A stretch of DNA of 64,000 bases. Source: Zobellella endophytica (lineage in GTDB: Bacteria; Pseudomonadota; Gammaproteobacteria; Enterobacterales; Aeromonadaceae). The notes beneath the pieces were generated by a model. The model worked only from the letters and a program-made list of their open reading frames with translations. It did no database searches and was not told where the DNA came from. A program made the position numbers and the translations under genes. How positions within the stretch are numbered: position 1 is the stretch's first letter; the number at the start of each line of letters is the position of its first letter. Location: NCBI RefSeq assembly GCF_003012775.1, contig NZ_PXYG01000007.1, positions 153,861-217,860 of the forward strand, in the 5' to 3' direction. Positions 15,786-24,089 of the stretch are shown here, in pieces.

Positions 15786-17054
15786 CTAGAATCCGAACAG
15801 TCGCGGCAGCGTGGTCACCGTTGCCGGCACGAAGGTGATGATCAGCAACACCAGTACCTCGACGAGGAACATGGGGATGATGCGCCGGGTCAGCGCCGCC
15901 ATGCCCACGTTGGACACCGAGTCGGCCACGAACAGGCACAGGCCCATGGGCGGGGTGATGAGGCCGATCATCAGGTTGAAGATCACCACTATGGCGAAGT
16001 GCACCGGATCGATGCCGAAACTCATGGCGATGGGGTGCAGTATGGGCACCAGCACCAGCATGGCGGCCATGCCCTCCAGCAGGAAGCCCACCACCAGCAG
16101 CAGCACCAGGATCAGCATCAGGAAGGTGAAGGGCGAGGTCACCATGTCCAGCACATAGCCGCTGATGGCCTGGGGGATGCCGTTGAAGGTCATCAGCCAG
16201 TTGGCGGCGGCCACCACCCCGATGATCAGCAGTATGGTGGAGGAGTCGCGCATGGAGGTGACGAAGATGCCCGGCAGATCCTTCAGCTTCAGCGACTTGA
16301 GCAGCACGAAGCCGGCGAACAGCGCATAGGCGGCGGCGAAGGCGGCGGCCTCGGTGGGGGTGACCACGCCGGCGACGATGGACACCACAATGAACACCGG
16401 CATCAGCAGCGGCACCAGGCCGTTCTTCAGCGCCACCAGCTTCTCTCTCATGTTCAGCCGGGGATGACGGCTGGCGTAGTTGCCGGCGAACAGGAACACG
16501 TAGATGGACAGCATGAGCGCCAGCAGCACCCCGGGCACCACCCCGGCCAGGAACAGCGCCGGCACCGAGACCCCGGGCACGATCAGCGCGTAGATGATGG
16601 CCGGGATGCTGGGCGGAATGATGGGGCCGATGACCGAGGACGAGGCGGTGAGCGCCGCGGCGAAGCTCTTGGGATAGCCTTCCTTTTCCATGGCGGGCAC
16701 GAACACCCGGCCCAGGGCCGAGGTGTCGGCCACCGCCGAGCCGGACAGGCCGGCGAAGATCACCGAGGCCCAGACGTTGACCTGGGCCAGGCCGGCCTTG
16801 AAGTGGCCGACCAGGGCGTTGGCCAACTGGATGATGCGGCCGGTGATGCCGCTGGCGTTCATCAGTTCGCCGGCCAGCACGAACAGCGGAATGGCGAGGA
16901 TCGAGAACGAATCCAGGCCGACGAAGGTGCGCTGGGCCAGCAGGGTCACCGGCATGCCGGCGTTGCTCAGGTAGGTGAAGATGGCCAGGATCACCGCGAA
17001 GGCGATGGGCACGCCGATGGCCAGCGCCAGCAGCAGTATGATGGTAATCAGCAT
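15786..17054 (-). CDS. TRAP transporter large permease (DctM family), quinate/shikimate cluster
   Basis: 422-aa integral membrane subunit with about 12 hydrophobic segments and DctM motifs (PLFVLAGELMNASGI, SGSAVADTSALGRVF, PPSIPAIIYAL, MIGLITPPMGLCLFV). It couples sodium gradient energy to import of an anionic substrate delivered by the periplasmic receptor. Linked to aroE-aroQ-quiC, so the probable cargo is quinate, shikimate or dehydroshikimate. Confidence 0.93.
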   Translation of the reverse strand: MLITIILLLALAIGVPIAFAVILAIFTYLSNAGMPVTLLAQRTFVGLDSFSILAIPLFVLAGELMNASGITGRIIQLANALVGHFKAGLAQVNVWASVIFAGLSGSAVADTSALGRVFVPAMEKEGYPKSFAAALTASSSVIGPIIPPSIPAIIYALIVPGVSVPALFLAGVVPGVLLALMLSIYVFLFAGNYASRHPRLNMREKLVALKNGLVPLLMPVFIVVSIVAGVVTPTEAAAFAAAYALFAGFVLLKSLKLKDLPGIFVTSMRDSSTILLIIGVVAAANWLMTFNGIPQAISGYVLDMVTSPFTFLMLILVLLLVVGFLLEGMAAMLVLVPILHPIAMSFGIDPVHFAIVVIFNLMIGLITPPMGLCLFVADSVSNVGMAALTRRIIPMFLVEVLVLLIITFVPATVTTLPRLFGF

Positions 17055-17057
17055 GGC

Positions 17058-17540
17058 TCAGCTCTCCTCGCCGTGGCGCAGCGCATGGGCGCCGTTCAGG
17101 AAACAGATCAGCGCGGTCAGGGCCAGCAGCACGCCGCCCAGGCTCAGTGCCGCCTGGGCATAGGCCATGGGAATGCCGAGCCCGGTAGACATCAGGCTGC
17201 CGCGGGTGGTGAAAAACACGTAGCCGGCGTAGGCCACGATGACCCCGACCGCCAGGGTCGCCAGGTGCACCAGCAACGCCAGCCGGGCCTGGGCCCTGGC
17301 CGACAGCAGGTCGGTCAGCAGGTTGAAACCGATCTGCCGGCCTTCGATGTAAGCCAGGCTGGCGCCGAACATGGTGCCGTAGATCATGGTGTAGCGGGCG
17401 AATTCCTCGCTCCACAGCAACGGCGCGTTGACCGCATAGCGACTCAGGCTGCTGGCAAACACCACCAGGAAAATCGCCAGCAGGGAGCCACCGGTCAGCA
17501 GCGCCAGCAGCGTCCGGTAGTAACGAGTGAGTTTGTTCAC
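17058..17540 (-). CDS. TRAP transporter small permease (DctQ family), quinate/shikimate cluster
   Basis: 160 aa with four hydrophobic helices and the DctQ pattern LSRYAVNAPLLWSEEFARYTMIYGTMFGASLAYIEGRQIGFNLL. Partner of the large permease, 3 bp apart, same strand. Confidence 0.92.
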   Translation of the reverse strand: MNKLTRYYRTLLALLTGGSLLAIFLVVFASSLSRYAVNAPLLWSEEFARYTMIYGTMFGASLAYIEGRQIGFNLLTDLLSARAQARLALLVHLATLAVGVIVAYAGYVFFTTRGSLMSTGLGIPMAYAQAALSLGGVLLALTALICFLNGAHALRHGEES

Positions 17541-17611
17541 GGGAACCTCGGCAGGTTGTACAGGGCTTCGGCGGCCGGTCGCCGCCGAAGGTGGGTTGAA
17601 CAGGGTTCGGC

Positions 17612-18634
17612 TCAGAGGCGGGCTTCAGCCTCTGCCACCGCCTGCTGCAGGTCGCTGATCCAGCTCGGGTCGATCTGCGACTCCAGCCACTTCAGCACCG
17701 CCGGCTGGGCCAGCTGCTTGAACTCTTCCAGCTCGGCGGGGGTGGGTACCGCCACTTCCATGCCGTTTTCGATGAGCTGGGTCAGGCCGATGGCGGAGTT
17801 GAACTGCTGGATGGAGCGGCCCATGACCCCGGCGATCACCGCGTTGCGCTTGATGATCTCCTGGTCCACTTCCGGCAGGCTCTGGAAGAAGCTGTCGTTG
17901 ATCAGGAAGAAATCGGTGCCGTACACGTGCTGATCCAGGGTCATGTACTGCTGCAGCTCGTCAAACTTGTTGGCATAGATCACGCTGACCGGGTTTTCCT
18001 GGCCGTCCACCACCCCGGTGCCCAGGGCGGTCGGCACTTCCGGCCAGGGGATGGGGGTGGGGTTGGCGCCCAGCGCCTTGACCATTTCCACGTAGAGCGG
18101 CATGGTCTGCACCCGGATTTTCAGCCCTTCCATGTCCTTGGGAGTGCGCACCGGGCGCTTGGAGTTGGTGAAGTGGCGATAGCCGGTCTCCCCGTAGGCC
18201 AGGGTGCGCAGGCCGGTTTTCTGCAGGCAGTGCTCCGCCAGCTTCTGGCCGAAGTCGCCGTCCAGCACCCGCCAGGCCACGGGGGCGGACTTGAAGATAT
18301 AGGGGGTATCCAGCACCGCCGCCTCCGGACACACCTGGGAGAAGGCGCCGGACACCGCCGTCATCTTGAGGATGCCGTCCTGCACCGACTGCACCATGTC
18401 GGTTTCGCCGCCGAGCTGGCTGGCGGGAAACAGCTTGACGGTGACCCGCCCTTCCGACTCGGCTTCCACCAGGTGCTTGAACAGCAGGGTGGCCGCGCCC
18501 TTCTTGGAAGTCTGCCAGTCGGCCGGATCCACGTGGCCGAAGTTGATTTCCACCGCCTGGGCGCTCATGGCGCCCAGGCCGCAGGCCAGCGCCAGCGGGC
18601 GCAGCAGGGACGTAAAGGTTTTATTCACTCGCAT
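17612..18634 (-). CDS. TRAP transporter solute receptor (DctP family), quinate/shikimate cluster
   Basis: 340-aa periplasmic binding protein. Start at MRVNKTFTSLLRP is chosen because AAGGAG lies about 10 nt upstream and a good signal peptide follows (cleavage near AQA-VEI). DctP signatures: HLVEAESEGRVTVKLFPASQLGGE, GLKIRVQTMPLYVEMVKALGANPTPIPWPEVPTALGTGVVDGQENP with the substrate-contact Arg. First gene of the import-degradation operon; a TCGA-rich palindrome lies about 150 bp upstream. Confidence 0.92.
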   Translation of the reverse strand: MRVNKTFTSLLRPLALACGLGAMSAQAVEINFGHVDPADWQTSKKGAATLLFKHLVEAESEGRVTVKLFPASQLGGETDMVQSVQDGILKMTAVSGAFSQVCPEAAVLDTPYIFKSAPVAWRVLDGDFGQKLAEHCLQKTGLRTLAYGETGYRHFTNSKRPVRTPKDMEGLKIRVQTMPLYVEMVKALGANPTPIPWPEVPTALGTGVVDGQENPVSVIYANKFDELQQYMTLDQHVYGTDFFLINDSFFQSLPEVDQEIIKRNAVIAGVMGRSIQQFNSAIGLTQLIENGMEVAVPTPAELEEFKQLAQPAVLKWLESQIDPSWISDLQQAVAEAEARL

Positions 18635-19124
18635 CGGGGAATACTCCTTATTCCGATTTTGTGTATTGACCGTGCCGGGCACCGCCGGGCGGCCTCGTGA
18701 CAACTCATGTTGCATCGATGTTATTGAGGTTAAGCCTAATCCCCTATCGGCTGGGGTTAAAATGAAAGTTTCGAAGGCAACCATATCGAAATCGATATAA
18801 ATAAGGGCGAGACCCGCCGTTGCCGTCTTCCGCCCGCGCTGCCCGCGCTCCCCCCATCGGCCTGTAACACCCAGAAAGCCATCGACAACAACGACTTAAA
18901 ACCAAAATACCGATTCCACCCGGTGGCGGGATGAAACTAAATCGACCGTATTGATATATCAAAAAAGAGTGTAACGGGTCGGAAAAGCGTTCCATCCATA
19001 ACAAAATATGTGAGCAACTTCATATCCTGCCCATCGTCATCGCCTGGCCCGCGCCGATATCGGCAAGAATAAAGGGGTGATAGATCCATAGCCCCCGCCG
19101 GCGGAGCCCGGCCAGAGGTAGCCC
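18635..19124. promoter_or_regulatory. Divergent control region between the TRAP-qui operon and pcaQ
   Basis: 490 bp without a gene, AT-rich at 18770-19020. It contains the 16-bp palindrome at 18783-18798. Promoters for the leftward TRAP-aroE-aroQ-quiC operon and rightward pcaQ are expected here; individual -35/-10 boxes could not be assigned with confidence. Confidence 0.45.
18783..18798. promoter_or_regulatory. Palindrome ATATCGA-AA-TCGATAT, candidate operator
   Basis: A perfect inverted repeat with 7-bp arms around AA. Its half-site ATATCGAAA recurs, inverted, in TTTCG-ATATA-CGAAA upstream of pcaDC (20069-20083). The shared element suggests one regulator (PcaQ or another) tying quinate import to protocatechuate degradation. 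Confidence 0.5.
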
Positions 19125-20057
19125 ATGCTTGAAAACCGAATCAAATTCCGCCACCTGCAGTGCTTTATCGAGGTCGCCCGGCAGCACAGCGTGAGCCGGG
19201 CTGCCGACGTGCTGGCGCTGACCCAGCCGGCGGTGTCCAAGAAGCTGAAGGAACTGGAAGAGATGCTGGAGGTGCAGTTGCTGGATCGCAGCAAGAAGGG
19301 CGTGGTGCTGACCCAGTTCGGCGAGGTCTTCCTCAAGTATGCCGGCGCCAGCGTCTCGGCCCTGCGCGAGGGCACCGACAGCCTGGTGCAGGCCCAGATG
19401 AAGGGCAACATGCGCATCAGCGTGGGGGTGCTGCCGACGGTGGCGACCAGCGTGCTGCCAGAGGCGGTGGCCAGGTTCCGCCAAGCGGGCATGGACGCCA
19501 CCCTCAACCTGGTGGACGGGCCCAATACCCTGCTGCTGGGCCAGCTCAGGGTGGGCGAACTGGATCTGGTGGTGGGCCGGCTGGCGGAGCCGGAGCTGAT
19601 GACCGGGCTGTCGTTCCAGCACCTCTATTCCGAGCGGATCACCCTGGTGGTGCGCCCCCGCCACCCCCTGCTCGGCCAGGCGCCCTTCGACATCCAGCAG
19701 ATCCGCCACTTCAACGTGCTGTTCCCCACCAGGGAATCCATTATCGCCCAGGCCGCCGAACGCTTCCTGATCGCCCAGGGGGTGGGGATGCTGCCGGACA
19801 GGATCGAAACCATCTCGGTCTCCTTCGGCAAGGAATATATCCGCCAGACCGATGCCATCTGGATCATCTCCCGGGGCGTGGTGGCGCGGGAGATCTTCGA
19901 CGGCGAGCTGGTGGAGCTGCCCCTCGACACCAAGGAAACCCTGGGCCCGGTGGGGCTCACCACCCGGGCCGACACCATCCCCAGCCCGGCGGTACAGCTG
20001 TTCATGAATGCGGTGCGGGACGCGGCCATCCGGGTCAGGGACAGGGTCGGCGACTAA
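19125..20057 (+). CDS. pcaQ: LysR-type regulator of protocatechuate genes
   Basis: 310 aa. N-terminal HTH RHLQCFIEVARQHSVSRAADVLALTQPAVSKKLKELEEML, then an effector domain (about 95-300) with GNMRISVGVLPTVATSVLPEAVARF, LLGQLRVGELDLVVGRLAEPELMTGLSFQHLYSERI and RESIIAQAAERFL. This is the PcaQ pattern; PcaQ activates pcaDCHGB in response to beta-carboxymuconate. It is 107 bp upstream of and colinear with the pca operon, and divergent from the quinate operon. Confidence 0.9.
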   Translation: MLENRIKFRHLQCFIEVARQHSVSRAADVLALTQPAVSKKLKELEEMLEVQLLDRSKKGVVLTQFGEVFLKYAGASVSALREGTDSLVQAQMKGNMRISVGVLPTVATSVLPEAVARFRQAGMDATLNLVDGPNTLLLGQLRVGELDLVVGRLAEPELMTGLSFQHLYSERITLVVRPRHPLLGQAPFDIQQIRHFNVLFPTRESIIAQAAERFLIAQGVGMLPDRIETISVSFGKEYIRQTDAIWIISRGVVAREIFDGELVELPLDTKETLGPVGLTTRADTIPSPAVQLFMNAVRDAAIRVRDRVGD

Positions 20058-20068
20058 GGACATACCAT

Positions 20069-20083
20069 TTTCGATATACGAAA
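20069..20083. promoter_or_regulatory. Inverted repeat TTTCG-ATATA-CGAAA before the pca operon
   Basis: A 15-bp dyad directly followed by TTGACA (20084-20089), a possible -35 element. It shares the TTTCGATAT half-site with the palindrome at 18783-18798. A LysR activator touching the -35 region would fit PcaQ. A strong AAGGAGGA at about 20130-20137 has no start codon at the right distance; the annotated ATG (20165) has only a weak site. Confidence 0.5.
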
Positions 20084-20164
20084 TTGACAAAACCTTATTT
20101 TACATAACCGTTACCCTGATCAACATTGGAAGGAGGATTTCAGTAGCCAAGACAGGCAGAACAT

Positions 20165-21349
20165 ATGACACAGACCCTGGCCATCAACGGCGTCACGCTC
20201 CACTACCGGCTGGATGGCCCCAGCCACCTGCCCTTGCTGGTATTTTCCAACTCCCTGGGCACCGACCTGCGCGTCTGGGAGCCCCTGCTGCCCCTGCTGG
20301 CCGGCCGCTACCGCTTCCTGCGCTACGACAAGCGCGGCCACGGGCTGTCGTCCTGCCCGCCGGCCCCCTACGCCATCGACGACCATGTCGGGGATCTTAT
20401 CGGCCTGCTCGATGCGCTCGGCCTGAGCCAGGTCAACCTCTGCGGCCTGTCGGTGGGCGGCATCATCGCCCAGGGCGTGGCGGCCCGCCGCCCCGAGCTG
20501 GTGAGCCGCCTGATCCTGTGCGATACCGCCCACCGCATCGGCCCGCGCGACGCCTGGGAGCAACGCATTGCCGCCATCCGCGACGGCGGCATCGAAGCGG
20601 TCGCCGAGGCGGTGCTGGAGCGCTGGTTCTCCCCGGCGTTCCGCCACCATCACCCCACCGAGCTGGCGCTGTGGCGCCACATGCTGACCCGCACCCCGGT
20701 GGAGGGCTATGTCGGCACCTGCGCCGCCATTCGCGACGCGGATCTCACCGACAGCAGCGCCCGCCTGACCCAGCCGGCCCTGTGCCTGGTGGGCGATCAG
20801 GACGGCGCCACGCCGCCGGCCCTGGTCGAGAGCCTGGCCGGGCTGCTGCCGCAGGGCCGCTTCGAGGTCATCGCCAACGCCGGCCACCTGCCCTGCGTGG
20901 AACAGCCGGCGGCGCTGGCCGCCTTGATCGGTGACTTCCTCGGTGGCCAGGACGCCTCCCCCAGCCGCTTCGAGCAGGGCATGAAGGTACGCCGCTCGGT
21001 GCTGGGCAACGCCCACGTGGACCGGGCCAACGCCGGCAAGACCCCCTTCGACGAGCCCTTCCAGACCTTTATCACCGAAGGCGCCTGGGGCTCGGTATGG
21101 AGCCGCCCGGGGCTGAGCAAGCGGGACCGCAGCCTGCTCACCATCGCCCTGATGGCCTCGCTCGGCCACGAGGAAGAGCTGGCCATGCATATCCGCGCCA
21201 CCCGCAACACCGGCGCCAGCATGGAAGAAGTGCAGGAAACCCTGCTGCATATCGCGGTCTATGCGGGGGTGCCGGTGTCCAACACCGCCTTCCGCATCGC
21301 CAAGGAAGTCTATAACGAACTCGATAACCAAGAGGAAGCATCGTCATGA
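20165..21349 (+). CDS. pcaDC: PcaDC fusion: enol-lactonase plus carboxymuconolactone decarboxylase
   Basis: 394-aa bifunctional enzyme. Residues 1-260: alpha/beta hydrolase with nucleophile elbow GLSVGG, RYDKRGHG and catalytic His in NAGHLPCVE, giving beta-ketoadipate enol-lactone hydrolase (PcaD). Residues about 268-390: carboxymuconolactone decarboxylase (PcaC), RRSVLGNAHVDRA, GLSKRDRSLLTIALMASLGHEEELAMHIRATRNTG and VQETLLHIAVYAGVP. The fused order D-C matches PcaL-like proteins of some other bacteria. Its stop overlaps the pcaH start (ATGA). Confidence 0.93.
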   Translation: MTQTLAINGVTLHYRLDGPSHLPLLVFSNSLGTDLRVWEPLLPLLAGRYRFLRYDKRGHGLSSCPPAPYAIDDHVGDLIGLLDALGLSQVNLCGLSVGGIIAQGVAARRPELVSRLILCDTAHRIGPRDAWEQRIAAIRDGGIEAVAEAVLERWFSPAFRHHHPTELALWRHMLTRTPVEGYVGTCAAIRDADLTDSSARLTQPALCLVGDQDGATPPALVESLAGLLPQGRFEVIANAGHLPCVEQPAALAALIGDFLGGQDASPSRFEQGMKVRRSVLGNAHVDRANAGKTPFDEPFQTFITEGAWGSVWSRPGLSKRDRSLLTIALMASLGHEEELAMHIRATRNTGASMEEVQETLLHIAVYAGVPVSNTAFRIAKEVYNELDNQEEASS

Positions 21350-22044
21350 GCCGTATCACCGCCCGGGACTGGTCCAGCCAGCCGCCCTACCGCTATCCCG
21401 ACTACAAATCCACCGCCCTGCGCGGTGTGTCCCAGAGCCTGATCAAGATAGATCCCGAGCTGGCCGAGCTGACCGGCCCGGCCTTCGGCGCCGAGGTACT
21501 GGGGCCGCTGGACCACGACCTGACCCAAAACGGCCGGGTCAACGGCGAACCCCTCGGCGAGCGCATCCTGGTCACCGGCCAGGTGTTCGACGAGTTCGGC
21601 CGGCCGGTGCCCCACACCCTGATCGAGGTGTGGCAGGCCAACGCCGCCGGCCGCTACGTGCACAAGCGCGATCAGCACGACGCGCCGCTCGATCCCAACT
21701 TTCTCGGCTCCGGCCGCTGCCTGACCGATGACCAGGGCCGCTACAAGTTCTACACCATCAAGCCCGGCGCCTACCCCTGGGGCAACCACCCCAACGCCTG
21801 GCGCCCGAACCATATCCACTTTTCCCTGTTCGGGCCCTCCATCGCCACCCGGCTGGTGACCCAGATGTACTTCCCCGGCGATCCGCTACTGGCCCATGAC
21901 CCCATTTTCGAGGCGACCCCGGCCGGGGCCCGGGACCGGCTGGTGAGCGAATTTTCCCTGGCGGTGACCGAAGAGGGTTTCGCCCTGGGCTATATCTTCA
22001 ATATCGTGCTGCGTGGCGTGGACGCCACCCCCGTGGAGGCCTGA
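21346..22044 (+). CDS. pcaH: Protocatechuate 3,4-dioxygenase beta subunit
   Basis: 232 aa, intradiol ring-cleavage subunit that carries the ferric iron. Visible: N-terminal helper domain, LIEVWQANAAGRYVHKRDQHDAPLDPNFLGSGR with the first Tyr ligand region, FYTIKPGAYPWGNHPNAWRPNHIHFSLFG with Tyr and His ligands, and QMYFPGDPLL. Converts protocatechuate to beta-carboxy-cis,cis-muconate together with PcaG, which follows 3 bp later. Confidence 0.95.
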   Translation: MSRITARDWSSQPPYRYPDYKSTALRGVSQSLIKIDPELAELTGPAFGAEVLGPLDHDLTQNGRVNGEPLGERILVTGQVFDEFGRPVPHTLIEVWQANAAGRYVHKRDQHDAPLDPNFLGSGRCLTDDQGRYKFYTIKPGAYPWGNHPNAWRPNHIHFSLFGPSIATRLVTQMYFPGDPLLAHDPIFEATPAGARDRLVSEFSLAVTEEGFALGYIFNIVLRGVDATPVEA

Positions 22045-22047
22045 ATC

Positions 22048-22647
22048 ATGACCATGAAACAAACCCCGTCCCAGACCGTGGGCCCCTACTTCGCCTACGG
22101 CCTGACCGCCCAGCAGTATCATTACCCCTTGAGCCAGGTGGCCGGTGGCAACCTGCTCCGGGGCGAGACCGCCGGCGAGCGCATCCGCGTCACCGGCCGG
22201 GTGCTGGACGGCAACGGCCAGCCGGTGGACGACGCCATGATCGAGATCTGGCAGGCCAACGCCGCCGGCCGCTTCAACCATCCGCTCGACCGGCGGGCGG
22301 AGCGCCCGCTGGACCGGGATTTTCTCGGCTTCGGCCGCTGCGGCACCGGCACCCGTGAGGATCTGAGCTTCTGCTTCGAGACCGTCAAGCCGGGCGCCGC
22401 CCGGCCCGGCCAGGCGCCCTTCATCTCGGTGATCGTCTTCCTGCGCGGCGCCCTGAGCCACGCCTACACCCGCATCTACTTCGCGGACGAAACGGCCGCC
22501 AACGCCGAGGATCCGGTGCTGAACGCGGTGCCGGCGGCGCGCCGGGAGACCCTGCTCGCCCGGCGTGTCGACACCGCCACCGGGGTGGAGTACCGCTTCG
22601 ATATCCGGATGCAGGGCCCGCAGGAAACCGTGTTTTTCGATCTGTAA
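22048..22647 (+). CDS. pcaG: Protocatechuate 3,4-dioxygenase alpha subunit
   Basis: 199 aa, same intradiol fold as PcaH but without a full iron site. Key blocks: PSQTVGPYFAYGL, GRVLDGNGQPVDDAMIEIWQANAAGRFNHP, DRDFLGFGRCGT, PFISVIVFLRGALSHAYTRIYFADE. Contributes to substrate binding in the mixed oligomer. 95 bp separate it from pcaB, without a terminator. Confidence 0.95.
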   Translation: MTMKQTPSQTVGPYFAYGLTAQQYHYPLSQVAGGNLLRGETAGERIRVTGRVLDGNGQPVDDAMIEIWQANAAGRFNHPLDRRAERPLDRDFLGFGRCGTGTREDLSFCFETVKPGAARPGQAPFISVIVFLRGALSHAYTRIYFADETAANAEDPVLNAVPAARRETLLARRVDTATGVEYRFDIRMQGPQETVFFDL

Positions 22648-22742
22648 GCGGGCAGCTCCGGGCCGGGACGCCAACGGCAGCGCTATGCACGAGGCGGTCC
22701 CGGCCTTATCCTGTCCGTCACCGCCATCTCAGCGAGGCCATC

Positions 22743-24080
22743 ATGTTTTCCATCTCTCCGTTCGATTCCGCCCTGTACCGGCAACTGCTGTCCGACAAGG
22801 AGGCCGCCGCCTTCCTCGGCGACGAGGCCCAGATCGCCGCCATGCTGAAAGTGGAGGGCGAGCTGGCCCTGGCCCAGGCCGACTGCGGGCTGCTTCCCCC
22901 CGATGCCGCCGCGGCCATCGCCCGGGCCGCCGCCGGCCTGGCGCTGCCGGCCATCAAGCTGGCCGCCGGCACCGCCTCGGCGGGAGTGCCGGTGCCGGCC
23001 CTGGTCAAGGCGCTGAAGCAGGCCCTGCCCGCCGAACAGGCGCGCTGGGTCCATTTCGGCGCCACCAGCCAGGATATCGTCGATACCGCCCTGGTGCTCA
23101 ACTGCCGGGCGCTGCTGGCGCTGTACGAGGAACGCCTGGGCCGGGTCGTCGCCAGCCTGGCCGGACTGGCCCGGGAGCACCGGCATACCCCGATGGCCGG
23201 CCGCACCCGCAGCCAGCAGGCGGCGCCCATGAGTTTCGGCTTCAAGGCGGCCGGCTGGCTGGCCCCCCTGCTGCGCCAGCGCCAGCGGCTGGCCGAGCTC
23301 CGGCCCCGGTTGCTCAGGGTGCAGCTGGCCGGCGCCGTGGGTACCCTGGCGGCCATGGGCGAGCGGGCCGACCGCGTCAACCGGCGGCTGGCCGAACGGC
23401 TGCAACTGGCGCCGGCGCCGGGCTGGCATACCCAGCGCGACAGCCTGGTGGAGCTGGCCGACTGGCTGGCCATGACCACCGGCCTGCTCGGCAAGGTAGG
23501 CCAGGACTGGCTGTGGCTGAGCCAGACCGAGGTGGCCGAGATCGGGTTCAGCAACGGCGGCGGCTCCTCCACCATGCCCCAGAAGTGTAATCCGGTGAAC
23601 GCCGAGATCATGGTGGCGCTGGCCCGGCACAACGCCGGCCTGGTGGGACAGATGCACCAGGCCATGGTGCAGGAGCACGAACGCAGCGGCAGCGGCTGGA
23701 CCCAGGAGTGGCTGGTGCTGCCCGCCATGCTGATGGGCACGGCGGTGGCCCTGCATCACGCCCGGGAGGCACTGGCGCACCTGCGGGTCAACCCCGAACA
23801 CATGCAGGCCAACCTGGCGTTGCATAACGGGGTCATCTACGCCGAGGCCGCCACCTTCGCCCTGGCGGCGCAGATGCCCCGGGACCAGGCCGCCACCCTG
23901 GTGTCCGCCGCCTGCCAGGAAGCCCTGGCGGGCCCGCGGCACCTGCTCGAGATCATCCATGAGCGGTCCGGCATCCGGCTGGAGCTGGCGTCGTTGCAGC
24001 GACAACTGCTCGACGGCGGCGCCACCGCCCCCTGGCTCGAGGCCATCCTGGCCGAGGCCGCTCAGCCCCCACTCGCTTAA
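22743..24080 (+). CDS. pcaB: 3-carboxy-cis,cis-muconate cycloisomerase
   Basis: 445-aa fumarase/aspartase superfamily member. Signature GGSSTMPQKCNPVNAE at about 275-290, WVHFGATSQDIVDTA near 100 and GRTRSQQAAPMSFGFKAAGW near 155. It lactonises beta-carboxymuconate to gamma-carboxymuconolactone, the substrate of the PcaC half upstream. With pcaDC and pcaHG the route runs to beta-ketoadipate; pcaIJ and pcaF are not in this window. Confidence 0.94.
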   Translation: MFSISPFDSALYRQLLSDKEAAAFLGDEAQIAAMLKVEGELALAQADCGLLPPDAAAAIARAAAGLALPAIKLAAGTASAGVPVPALVKALKQALPAEQARWVHFGATSQDIVDTALVLNCRALLALYEERLGRVVASLAGLAREHRHTPMAGRTRSQQAAPMSFGFKAAGWLAPLLRQRQRLAELRPRLLRVQLAGAVGTLAAMGERADRVNRRLAERLQLAPAPGWHTQRDSLVELADWLAMTTGLLGKVGQDWLWLSQTEVAEIGFSNGGGSSTMPQKCNPVNAEIMVALARHNAGLVGQMHQAMVQEHERSGSGWTQEWLVLPAMLMGTAVALHHAREALAHLRVNPEHMQANLALHNGVIYAEAATFALAAQMPRDQAATLVSAACQEALAGPRHLLEIIHERSGIRLELASLQRQLLDGGATAPWLEAILAEAAQPPLA

Positions 24081-24089
24081 GGAGTCGCC

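Noticed and set aside
14958..17933. 991-codon open frame on the plus strand
   Set aside because: It is antisense to aroE and the TRAP permease genes. Composition (runs of His, Gln, Gly) is typical of a shadow frame in GC-rich DNA, and the minus-strand proteins are unmistakable.
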